Positions 45,716-56,258 of a stretch of 64,000 nucleotides of DNA are shown one piece after another. A model generated the notes under the pieces. That model ran no database searches and was not told the DNA's origin. It saw nothing but the letters and a program-made list of their open reading frames with translations. The position numbers were made by a program, and so were the translations under genes. Position 1 is the stretch's first letter; each line of letters opens with the position of its first letter. The DNA lies in contig CANTUQ010000008.1 in the NCBI GenBank assembly GCA_947683425.1, positions 1,178,001-1,242,000 of the forward strand, given 5' to 3'. The DNA comes from Excoecaria cochinchinensis. Taxonomy: Eukaryota > Streptophyta > Magnoliopsida > Malpighiales > Euphorbiaceae.

Positions 45716-46260
45716 TTTTTAACGAAGGGAAATCCGGTCGTTAAAAGTCAAAATCCGGTCGTTAAAGATTTATAACGACCGGAAAATCCGGTCGGTAAAA
45801 GCCCCTTCGTTAAAGGTATAGACGACCGGATATTGCATCCGGTCGTTAATGTCTTTAACAACCGGAATATTTCCGGTCGTTGAAAAATGATTTTTAGCGA
45901 CCAGATTTTCCTTTTGCTAATTGTATTCAATTTCAACGAAGGGATTTCCAGTCGTTAAAGATATCTTTTAGCGACCGGATTTTCCTTCGCTAATTGTATT
46001 CAATTTTAACGAAAGGATTTCCCGTCGTTAAAGATACCTATTAGCGACCGGATTTTCCCTTCGTTAATTATATTTACTTTCAACGAATGAATTTCCGCTC
46101 GGTAAACATATCTTTTAACGACCGGATTGTCCCTTCACTAATTGTGTTCACTTTCAACGAAAAATTTTCTAGTCGTTAAAAATACCGTTTTACCGATCAG
46201 ATTTTCCAATGAATTTTCAGTCGTTAAAGATACATTTTAGCCACTCATTTTTCATCGTTG
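45716..46260 (+). repeat. Left subterminal repeats of the CACTA element
   Basis: More than ten forward or reverse copies of GTCGTTAAA / TAACGACCGGATTTTCC words at irregular spacing of 25-65 bases, some paired as inverted repeats. These should be transposase binding sites and can also fold into hairpins. Confidence 0.85.
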
Positions 46261-47705
46261 AAAGAAAATTCAGGAATTAATATTAAATTTTCATAATAAA
46301 TAAAATATTTTATTTAACTATTACCTGTACATATCATTCACACATATATATCCAAAATTATAATAAATAGCTTTTTCATAGATTGAAAAATATCGAATAC
46401 CAAATATATTGATATTTCGAAATTATTTTGACATTGTATTTATCATATACAAGTATAAAGTATAAAAACAGCCCCATCTATATCATTTTCTATTCCCCTA
46501 CAATTTTAAGAAGAATGCATAATGAACCTCGTATCTTCATTGTCCATTGTTTTGAAAACCTGTAGAATTTAAAATACAAATTTATAATTAAAATTCATGC
46601 ATAAAGGCAATAAATCAAAAGGCAAAATAATTTCATCCTTTTTAATTTAAAACATCATTTACCTTAAATATTCAAAATCCCCCAACAAGTGTAATTGTAT
46701 ATACACTTCAAAATATTCAAAAAATGAATGAGGCTGCAAAGAAAAAGTAAAAAATAATTATAAGTTTAATGACATTATAACAATAAAAAGATATAATGTA
46801 ACTCAACAATATTATAGTCACATAAATAATCAATAATTCATTGTAAGTGTTCACTAAATATTCTATAAATTAAAAATATAAAAAATACCTATAAAGCACA
46901 ATCACAATCAAGAAATAAGAAATTTAAAATTTCCAAAGGATCATATGTTGCCAAAGCACAATCACAATATTTGATCAATACTATGGATTCCATTTGATTA
47001 TATAGCTTGTTATAACCCAGTAAAACCGTGGAGGATATCCCTAAGTAACAATCTGCACTGGAGTGTTTCCCACCACAGGTCTAACCAAAGAGAAAAAGGA
47101 CATAAAAAATATAAGAACAATAAGCAACATTGATTCTCTTACAACTTTTTCATCCTCAAAAAATAGTCATTGTAATCAACAACCAAGATATAGTCCCCTA
47201 AGATCTAACGATTTGTAGTTAACCAAATTTATGTAATTAAGTAACAAAAAGCAGAAGGAAAAATAATGAACCTCAAAGTTACCTGAATGATACCCTTAAT
47301 CCTCCATACTCCACGAGTGTACACCACAATATTAGGGTATGAGATATGAGAATTGTAATCTTCAGTAGATTCAACAGCAAGGCCTTAAGACTCTATCAAA
47401 AACTGAAAAATTCAGCAATACCTCATAACCAATGGTACAAGCAAGTCTCCTAAAAAATGATTGCATTCATAAAAAACCAGGACTACAGGCCAAGAGACTT
47501 GCAATGAAAAAGCTGCAGGAACACTTTCATTAACTGAAAACAAGTTTTTTTCCACTTCACTAACATTTGGTGCACTACACTAGAACGCATTTAGGTAGTT
47601 GTTTTAAGGAAAGCCGTTCTTTCAACAATTCAGATCTAAAATGCAACAAGCAGATTAAGCTTTAAAACACTTTTAACACAAAAATAGGCTGTCAAAGGAA
47701 TTGAC

Positions 47706-48005
47706 CTGCTTTCCCCATTCCAAGGCTTGATCAACCAAGTATGAATATTCCAAATCCTCAAAACACTTCTGCAATGAAGAGAGTGGTTCGTTAAAATAAA
47801 CAGGAAGACAGACTCCTGACAAATCCTTCCCAATATTGTCCTTGATGATTGACCACAGGCCAACAGGTTTCTCTTTTTCCTTTGGTTCTGGCAGATTATC
47901 TCTTCTTTTTACATATGGATATTTAATTTCACTGATTTCCTTCTCAAATGCCCCAAGCAAATTATCAGAAAAAAATATATCGTTATCATATATACACGCA
48001 TGATT
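47706..48005 (-). pseudogene. Captured exon of an oxysterol-binding-protein-related gene (ORP)
   Basis: The 300-base segment on the - strand begins after an acceptor TTTCAG and ends at a donor AAGCAG|GTCAAT. It reads NHACIYDNDIFFSDNLLG, then KEKEKPVGLWSIIKDNIGKD, CLPVYFNEPLSSLQKCF and EDLEYSYLVDQALEWGKQ. The last blocks are the conserved start of the lipid-binding domain of plant ORP proteins, which move or sense sterols and phosphoinositides at membranes. Only this exon with scraps of flanking intron is present, so it cannot make an ORP. Two further open stretches downstream on the same strand, 47560-47410 (with WPVVLVFYECNHFLGDLL) and 47400-47283 (with YPNIVVYTRGVWRIKGI), could be more captured exons; I do not recognise them. 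Confidence 0.82.
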
Positions 48006-48614
48006 CTGAAACCCGAAAAAATTCACTTCTAATACATACACATATGCACTCTATTAAATCTCTTATATTGCTGGAAACATTTTAGTGACATATTAAAGTT
48101 TACATGGGAAATTGAGGTGTGAACCCAATTATTATAATTAGATTGAAATCATGGAACAAGGAACCCAGAAGGGAAAGCATTTTTCATCTCAAACCACTGT
48201 TCAAAATTGCCCTCAAAACTTCGAGAAGCTAAAAAGCAAAAAAAAAAAAAAAAAAAAAAAAGCAAAAACCACTGAAATCTTTTTCATATCTTAAAACACA
48301 AACAAGCAACTACTACCAGCCACAAAGAAAATAAAATAAAGCAAAATAATAAAATAATAACACATCCAAAAAATTGCAAGCCTAGAATCGCAATTATTAT
48401 CTTCGACGATGCCATTGAAGTCGTGGACCAAAATTATAAGTTTACACTAAAGCACAAACTTGAATTCAACATTCAGAAACACATTTTTAAACAAACTCCA
48501 AAACCATGGAACCCAATTCACCAAATTAACAAGCAAAAACACCCAATTCAATGAAGTGAAGAGGATAAAGCGAAAAAGAAAGAAGAACAAGAATAGAAGA
48601 AGTAAAAAACAGAC

Positions 48615-48693
48615 CTTTGTAGCCGCATTTCCTAAGCAGAGCAGCTATAATTTGTCTTGTAGAATCATCAGCTTCGACTAACAAAACCCTCAA
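48615..48693 (-). pseudogene. Captured exon of a pseudo-response regulator (PRR)
   Basis: On the - strand the 79-base segment reads LRVLLVEADDSTRQIIAALL and RKCGYK and ends at a donor TACAAAG|GTCTG. This is the N-terminal strand and first helix of the receiver-like domain of PRR proteins of the plant circadian clock (PRR5/PRR9/PRR7 group); the exon end falls where I would expect a junction in those genes. It is unrelated to the ORP fragment 600 bases downstream on the same strand. Joining the two by splicing would put them out of frame by the phases I read. Confidence 0.72.
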
Positions 48694-48949
48694 TAAAATT
48701 AAACATATTGAGCAACCATATTCAGAAATTCCTAATTACCCACCAATAAAATTAACATACACTACTTAAAATTAATCAATAGCCAACAAAACTCAGTTAT
48801 TATACTGATCATAGCACAACACAACACAACAAACACGTCAATTTAACTAACATATGCTCACATATTGAAATTTTATTGAAACAGACCCTATCAAATTCAA
48901 TTTATGTATAAATCACTAGGAAAAATAAATTTGGTAGCCACTTACTTAT

Positions 48950-49460
48950 TTTCTGCATTTTTTTGATCTCTCCACCGTCGCCGGAGACTCGCCGGAACTC
49001 CACCTGAGGCACCGAAACCACCAGGAGGGAGCTTGAAGCGTCGGGGTTGTTTTTCCGGTGACCACGCGCCGTAACAACCCTTCGTTTCGCCGGAATCGAC
49101 GTCGGCAGCTTCGGTTCTTCTCCACGTCGATCTGCTCATCTCCGGCGAGTGAGGAGGATCCACGGCCACCGGAAGGTTCGTCTGTCCGCCGTGAGTCCCC
49201 CGGTGCCACTCGTGTCGTCTCTCGCCGTCGGAGCTCACCGAAAAACACTGAAGAAACTCGCGGTTCTCCTCCCGTTCTCCTTGAAACGACGACGTCGCGA
49301 CAAGGAAGAAGACACCGCGATCGGCAACGGCGAGGAGTTCGGTTGCTCGCCGTCGACCATCTCCAGCCGCTCACCCCTTCCGCCGTGCTCCGCCGTCTCC
49401 CTCTCTCTCTTTCTTCGGTTTTCTTTCCCACTGTTCTGCTCACCGTTCGTGCCCCTCCCT
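48950..49460. other. GC-rich block inside the CACTA element
   Basis: About 500 bases much richer in C and G than their surroundings, with CGCCGG/CCGGCG words on both strands, just upstream (on the - strand) of the PRR exon. It may be the promoter/first-exon region of a captured gene or of a chimeric transcript. Arg/Ser-rich frames on both strands look like composition effects; no protein family is recognised. Confidence 0.5.
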
Positions 49461-49969
49461 TTCTATTTTTCTTTTCTTCTCATAAATCCCACTAGTTTTA
49501 GCTTAATCTCAATTGTCTAGACAATTCTAGACCTAATAAAATTGTCACACATAATTATTTTATTTGTCTATTTACTTATTATTGCTTTGTTTGATATTTT
49601 ATCATCCATTTACATGTAAACATACGTGTGTGTGTGTGTGTCTATGTCTAAATTTTATTTGAATAATTAAATTATGTAATGTTAAGGAAAAATTCTATTC
49701 TTATGCGTCAAAATTTAACCTCCAATGAATTTTTAGCGCGTCAAGTTATTAAATAAAAAATACAGAAAATTTTGGAGCATTACATACTTTGTTTGGGTTT
49801 TGCAGACCAAACAAAATTAGGTTAGCGTTTTTTTTGCAGAAAGAAAATGGAGCGTGTTTCTTTATCTTCTTCTATGTTTGGGAGATAGAAAATCGAGAGC
49901 AATTCTATTAGGTTTAGCTTATAGTTCACCAAATTCTATGTTTTATTTTGGAGGTAAAGATGAAGTCCC

Positions 49970-50470
49970 GCCAATTATTTTACACCATTAACTATCGGAT
50001 TTTTATTGTTTTAATGACCGGATTTAATCACTTCGCTATATAATAATAAAATTTAAGAACTAACGATCGGATTGATTTCCCTTCGTTATTTGTATATTTT
50101 AACGACCGGATTTTTATTGTTTTAATGACCGGATTTAATCCCCTCGTTATATAACAATAAAATTTAAGAACTAACGACCGGATTAATTTCCCTTCGTTAT
50201 TTGTATATTTTAACGACCGGATTTTTATTGTTTTAACGACCGGATTTAATCCCCTCGTTATATAACAATAAAATTTAAGAACTAATGACCGGATTAATTT
50301 CCCTTCGTTATTTGTATATTTTAACGACCGGATTTTTATTGTTTTAACGACCGGATTTAATCCCCTCTTTATATAACAATAAAATTTAAGAACTAACGAC
50401 CGGATTAATTTCCCTTCGTTATTTGTATATTTTAACGACCGGATTTTTATCCCTTCGTTAAATTTTGGTC
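49970..50470. repeat. Right subterminal array, 111-bp tandem units
   Basis: TAACGACCGGATTTTTATTG recurs at 50100, 50211 and 50322, and its shortened form at 50433, an exact 111-base period, with a partial unit to the left from about 49985. Each unit carries three or four copies of the AACGACCGGATT word. The left end of the element has the same word but no such array. Confidence 0.9.
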
Positions 50471-50495
50471 GTTAAAAGTCAGTTTTCTTGTAGTG

Positions 50496-50785
50496 GTTGT
50501 GGTTGTGGTGATGGCGGTGGTATGGTTGTGGTGGCGGCAGCGATGTGGTTGTGGTGGTGGCGACAGCGTGGTGGTGGTAGTGGCAGAGGCGTAGTGGTAG
50601 CAGCGGCGGAGGTATGGTGGTGGCAGCGGCGATGGTGTGGTGATGGTAGTGGCAGCGGCGATGGTGATGGTGGCAGTGTGGTGGTAGTGGCGGCAGTAAC
50701 GGTGTGGTGGTAGTGGAGGCAGCAGCGATAATGGCAGTGGAGTGGCAGTGGTGGCGGTGGCAGTGACAGTAATGGTGATGATAAT
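50496..50785 (+). repeat. GGT/GGC-rich minisatellite, right part
   Basis: Continuation of the array interrupted at 45698, with units such as GTGGTGGTAGTGGCAG and GGCAGCGGCGATGGT. It ends at about 50785 before AT-rich DNA. Confidence 0.9.
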
Positions 50786-50893
50786 AAGCATAAAGTAACA
50801 AAATTTTAAAAATCACATTTTGAAAATTTCATTTTTTGTTTTTGGTATAAAAATCATTTCTTTAAATTTTTGCAAAAATTGAAACGGAAAAAA

Positions 50894-51032
50894 ATTTGTC
50901 GAACATGTTTTGGTTTTATTTTAAAAAAAAAAATCGAAAACAAAATCCTTCCCGAACGTGCGTTCGTTTACATTTTGTTTCTGTCGTTTTTGTTTTTTTC
51001 TTAAAAAAATAAACAAATCTTATTCGACAAAT
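50894..51032. repeat. Small foldback in the right arm of the Harbinger-like element
   Basis: TTTGTCGAACATG at the left and CATTCGACAAA-like TTATTCGACAAAT at the right enclose two roughly 65-base arms that are imperfect inverse copies, meeting at GAACGTGCGTTC (about 50964-50975). It may be a tiny nested MITE or part of the host element. Confidence 0.5.
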
Positions 51033-51180
51033 TTAATACATTTTCTTTTTTTTTTTTAATTAAAATAAATTGATTTTACTATTATCCACGAAACGTCAAT
51101 TCTCTTTGCAGCAATTTCATAAGGCCTTACTTTAGTTTTTATTTTCATCGTAACATTGCTTTTTTCTTAAAAAAGTTTGG

Positions 51181-51215
<35 letters not shown>

Positions 51216-51520
51216 ATGATGCTAAACACTTGTCAATCCAATAGTGGTAATTGGTATATGCACATGAGATTTGAACTTAAGATACAAAAAGATTGATTTT
51301 TATGATTAATTTTTCTTAATGGTAACAAAAATACTACAAACATAATAATATAAATGTATAATTAAAAAAATATGATACAGTTTTAAAATATGTAAAATAG
51401 TTTTCTTAAAAATAGATAATAAAAATTGAAAATAGTTTTTGGATTTTAAAAATAAAAAACTAAAAAACCACAACTACTCCGAACACATCCTAAAAAATTA
51501 CCTTTTGCATACCACTCACT

Positions 51521-54500
51521 ATTAGGGGTGTACACAAGTTTGGATATTTCTATACCGAATCAAAGTATTGAAAAAAAATATCCTAAACTGAATTATACCG
51601 TTAATTTTATTTGAAACGAATTTAGATATTTTATCTAGAATCGAACCGAAAATCGTATTGAACTGTGCCGAACTGTTCTAAAACCAAATTGGACCAACCG
51701 ATATTTATTTATTCTTATATCTAATACTAATAATTTATATATATATATATTATTTATAATTTCTATTCTATATTTATTATGTAAATTTAATTTCATAATT
51801 ATTTGTATTAAATATTTTAATGCACAAAATTAAGATAATAAATAGTTAATAAATTAAAATAAATATTTTAATTATTAATAAAATAAATTTATTATTATAA
51901 TAATTATTAATTCTAAATGAATATGTAACTAAAATAATTTGTATTTAATTTAATTTATCTTTAATATCACTTAACTACTAATTAACTTTTCTTTTTGTAT
52001 AAATATTTATATAGATATGTAAACTGAGTAATTTATTATGTAATCGCTTTACCAATTAATTTTATTTACTTTTAATATCAATTAACTGTACTAATTTATT
52101 TTTGACACAATATGTATATGAATAATTGAGCATGTAAATTAATAATATAATTATATACAATTATTATATATAATAAAATTTACCAATTCATGTAATTATA
52201 TGAATATATAATTATTTTACTAATTAATTTTATTTATTTTTAGTATCACTAAATTAGTACTTATCTATTTTGACACAATATTACCTACATGAGTAATTAA
52301 ATTATAAATTAATAATTTAATTGTATATAATAAAATTTTACTAATGTAATTATATGAGTATATAATCATTTTATCAGTTAATTTAATTTATATTTAGTGT
52401 CAGTCAAATAATATTAATTTATTTTTAGTTCAATACGTATATAAATATATAAATTAATAATGTAATTATATGTAATAAAATTTTAGCTGTATATTTTAAA
52501 ATTTTTTTAGAGTGAATTAAGAATTAAATTTGAAAATTTTTAGGAAGAAATGTTTTTTATTTTGAGTTTTAGGAGCCAATTAAAAATTGAATTTAAGAAT
52601 TTGATAGTTTTTAAAATATTAAAAATAAATTATTTAAGGTAAAAAAAATAAATAAAAGAGAAATGAAATTAGGTTTGGACCGTTATTTTACTTCTTACCC
52701 CTCTGTTTCTCTTTTCTTTGATTGAAATCTCTAGCCCCTTCACTCGCCGCCTGTCTCTCCGCCGCTCACCACCGCGCTCCGCCTCTGGCCACTGCATCCG
52801 CCTGTCGCGACCGCCCTCTTCTGCTTTCCTTGGTGACTGGTGCGTCGCTGAAACGCACAGTGTCTTCCCCATTCGCCATCGCCAAATTTGAGCTCGCAAC
52901 CGCTCTCCGCCTCTCGCCACTACCATTCGCCTCTCGCCACTGCCATCCGCCTCTCGCCACCGCCGTATTCCGTTCTCCTTGACTGGTGCATCCTGGGTCA
53001 GTTGTTCTTCTATTCATTTTTTTTTAACTTTTAATTATGGACATCTGTTGGTTCTTCAATCCATGGTTGGATTATATAATTTAGACTTTTGATTTTGATT
53101 TTTCTTTTCTGTTACCTTTTTGAATTAGGAATTCATGTTCATTTTGTTGTTGCAGTAGCAATGTAATGCATTTCTTTAATTTGGAGTTCCAGTGATTTTT
53201 AGTTGCTTATTCTATCATTTTCTAAAATTGATTCCTGGAGAAGCTTGTTCTCTAACTGGTTGAAGTTTATGACGTTAATAAACTTGTATTTGATTTGTTG
53301 GCTTAGAAATTAAAAGAAAGTGACTCCTATGAACTGTATCCTGTCCGACTTGTGCTCATTGAAACCTAATTTAGAATAAAATCATGAACAGCAAATAATG
53401 ACTAGCAGATTGGAAAGCTATGTTTGACAGATGGGAAAATGTAGAAATTTATTACACATAAAGACACATAGTGTTCTGCTATTCATTGGTCAAATTCTAC
53501 ATTGAACTATCCAGTTATTTTCTTCTGTCGTTTTTTTAGTGTTATTTAATAATTAATATTATAAAGGTTCATGTAGCAAATTTCTTAACCTTTCTTACAA
53601 GGTTGAAAATTACCAATTTATGAGTTATTTTAGTCTTAAATTTTGATTATTAATTGCAACTAGCGATTAGTCATCTTCTTTCTCATGAATAATCTTGAAC
53701 AATTAGATTGTTTTCGTATCTTTTAAATTAAAGCAATTGCAAAATTGTTATGAAATTATTAATGGATTTGGTTGGAAGTTAATGGTAATCTATAGTGGCA
53801 ACAAACACAAACATATTGTGTTTGTCATGTGGAGTTGGATAATTGGGGAAATTAATTTCCAATTCGATTTGTTTTTTGCGGTTTAGATTGTTTTATTTTG
53901 TTCTATGTAACTGCCAGACTGAACTTGAGAACTTGAAGTTGAGGCAGCAAGTCAGATTCTCATTAGGCTCAAAGTATCTGGTCCAAAACTTGTCTTTTTC
54001 TTTTTTTGGTTCCTCTTTTAATTTCGACTTTGTTGTTTGTGCATGGTATACTGAATATTGTTTCTGTTTACTTGAATGGCCTTTTAGCCTATTTCGTCAT
54101 CTTGTTTTTGATATGTAGTATTGTAATGTGCACTTTTCCAGTTAATGTTGTTCTGTATTGTATTACTAAATTTTAGGCTCATATCTGGTTAGGTATCCTA
54201 TGAATTTCTAATTTTTCAAGCAAATGACTAATTTTAGAGAACAGTGGTAAGGGGTTTTCTATTTCAGTGCGTAAAATATTTGGCTTTTGGCTTTCCTTAG
54301 TCCACTTAAGCTTCTTATCATATTTGAATATTCTATGGTTTATGAGCTTCAGTTTTATTTGATTACTTTTTCAATTTTTCTACTTAATGATCTAAAATAT
54401 AATTATTCAGTTGTCCACTGTTTCCTTAAGTCAAGGAATGCTAGTACTTTGACTTAAATTATAATTGTACTTATTGAGATATTTTAATTGTATTTGTATT

Positions 54501-54750
54501 TATTATTGTATATATTTATTTTGTAAATTTTTAAAAATATTGAATTATCCGAAATATCGGATTGTATTGTATTATATTATTTTGTACCGAAAGAACCGAA
54601 TCAAACTGTACCGAATTTTACAAGAACTGTATCGAATTGTCCTGAATTTTCAAGATAATAACAATATTTAATTTTTAAAATATCCGAAATTTCAAGACAA
54701 TACGGAAATTTGCAAATTTTGACTTGTACCGTACCGTGTACACCCCTAAT
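51521..54750. mobile_element. hAT-like element with GC-rich genic insert (about 3.2 kb)
   Basis: The ends are exact inverse copies, ATTAGGGGTGTACAC (left) and its complement at 54736-54750. Subterminal regions on both sides carry many ACCGAA/TTCGGT words (for example 51570-51680 and 54550-54740), as in plant hAT-type elements with TAGGGGTG ends. No transposase frame is visible. No 8-base duplication is present at the two junctions. Inside, 52690-53010 is a GC/CT-rich block followed by 1.4 kb that looks like intron. Confidence 0.6.
52690..53010 (+). other. CT/GC-rich 5'-UTR-like block inside the hAT-like element
   Basis: CT-rich leader-like sequence with three tandem 20-base copies of CGCCTCTCGCCACTACCATT and variants (52909-52970). 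A purine-strand complement gives Arg-rich spurious frames. It resembles the promoter/first exon of a plant gene, followed by T-rich intron-like DNA to about 54430, suggesting a captured gene start. The source gene is not recognised. Confidence 0.4.
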
Positions 54751-56258
54751 TGACACGCTTTATCATTAGTCTCGTCTATTGCATCATAAAACCAGGACAA
54801 AAAAACCATCATAGATACTACGTCTTTTAGATGGGTTTAAAGGTAGCTTATGGATCCTTCTGCCCTCTGAATCCTCCTCAAATCCTAGTCACCTCATTTG
54901 CTCTACTCAGCTCTCCATCTTCTGCGGCAGCTGAGGAATTCATTTTCTAGGTACTTCTTGTTTCTCTCTTCCTCTGTGTTTCTTTACTGGATAATCTGCC
55001 ATAGCTTGAATTTTGAGTTTACTTAGCTAATTTGCATAGTCAATTGGCGATGAATCTAATTTGGTGCTTTAGGGAATTTTGGTTCTCTCGGCTAGGGTTT
55101 CATACCTCATTCCTTAGATTCATCTAAAATTTTGTAAAGAAATATGATAAAGCATTCTAACAAATATTATTATCACAATCATGCGGATTATTAATTGATT
55201 TTGATTTCCCTAGACTCCAAGTGTGATGGTCTATGAGGCAAATATATTGAAAGGAAAGCTATTTAGAATCTTCTGTAACGTTCAGGTTTCTGCCATTTGA
55301 GAATGTTGTTGAATTTTTATGGCCTTGTATAAGCAGTGAGGTAAAAAAATTTACTGCACAGTGTGCCTTGGTTTGAGAATTTCTAAATTCCATTGCAATC
55401 TGGCTTTGAAGTGAAATATTACAAGCTTTTAGTCCATAAGATTCTTAGATGTGAATGTTAATTAAATCATATCTACTGTCATTGTGCTTCTAGTGATTCT
55501 CTTGTTTGGTCAATATGCTTTTCATTTGATTTGATAAGTAAATTTCTAATCGAGAATTAACTAAACCTGTAGGTCCAAAACCAATAAAATTGAAATGAAC
55601 CCAAACAAGTTATTTGGTTAGTTCTGCTCCTATATTTGGTTCAGGTTGGTTTTAAAATATAGAGAGTTTTGGTTTTCAGTTGGCTTTTTAGCCTAACTGA
55701 TACGATCACCTGGTTTTAGTGGTAAAACTCGTGGTCTTACTTCATGATACTGCTGCCATTTCATTGAAAAAGTCTAAGTTTTAAGATGCTCTTTGTGTAT
55801 CTATTAGGAAAAATCAGACAATGATACTAGAAGTAAAGTAGCGATTTCAAATGCTAAATTATATTGTTGCTGCGCGGAATGTTTACTTTTGCAGTGTCTT
55901 GTAGAAGTGTACAATCATTCTCTCTCTCTCTTTTAAAAAGAAAATGTGGTTGAAAAGATTATGTTAGTGTGAAGAATCAATATTCCTCCCTTAATTCCTT
56001 GTTTATATTTAGTTTGGGTCTGTTTTGACAGATTTAGAATGTGTTATGTTTTCTGGAGATAGTCGTTTGATAGTGGGTTATATGACTTCGAATCATTGTT
56101 TACTTTTTTTTATGTTTTTGTTTTTCTTTGAGAGAAAAGTGTTAAACAAGTATTTATACAGGTGCGAGTAACATATGAGTAATGCCAATTGAATTTGAGA
56201 AGCTGTTGGTATTGTAAGGGTAATTTAATATGAGATCAGGTAGTTTTAATCTATCCGA
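54751..56258 (+). pseudogene. Inverted copy of the cytochrome c promoter, exon 1 and leader intron
   Basis: Matches 43620 down to about 42136 (reverse strand) along its whole length with scattered differences. It begins exactly at the end of the hAT-like element (ACACGCTTTATCATT) and ends at CAGGTAGTTTTAA, inside the 5'-UTR intron, so no cytochrome c coding exon is included. Exon 1 and its donor survive as TTTTCTAG|GTACTTCTTG (donor at 54951). The copy points rightward, away from the intact gene. Whether it still has promoter activity is unknown. Confidence 0.88.

Larger units (their letters stand above)
45699..50495. mobile_element. CACTA (En/Spm-type) element carrying host gene fragments (4797 bp)
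   Basis: The left end is CACTACAAGAAAAATG and the right end is the inverse, CACTACAAGAAAACTG. It is flanked by the 3-base duplication GTT (45696-45698 and 50496-50498), the size typical of CACTA elements. Both subterminal regions are dense with TAACGACCGGATTT words, as expected for transposase binding sites. No transposase gene is present. Instead the middle holds exons resembling two unrelated plant genes (an ORP and a PRR) and a GC-rich block. It is a non-autonomous gene-carrying element of the Pack-CACTA kind. Confidence 0.93.
45107..51490. mobile_element. Harbinger-like foldback element, split by a CACTA insertion
   Basis: Left end GGATGTATTCGG and right end, inverted, GGATGTGTTCGG are followed by about 150 bases of shared inverted sequence, including a common TTTTTAAAATCCAAAAA word (45107-45265 against 51335-51490). 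The flanking duplication is TAA (45104-45106 and 51491-51493), as expected for PIF/Harbinger. Removing the 4.8 kb CACTA element leaves a roughly 1.6 kb element without coding capacity whose middle is a GC-rich minisatellite. A TTA/AAT run (51187-51213) lies in its right half. Confidence 0.75.

Noticed and set aside
48946..49520. Arg/Ser-rich frames of 98-165 codons on both strands
   Set aside because: Lack of stops is explained by high GC; frames overlap on both strands and show no domain.
52669..53017. Frames of 83-86 codons in the GC-rich block of the hAT-like element
   Set aside because: Arg-rich or Ser/Ala-rich low-complexity translations on both strands; likely a non-coding leader.
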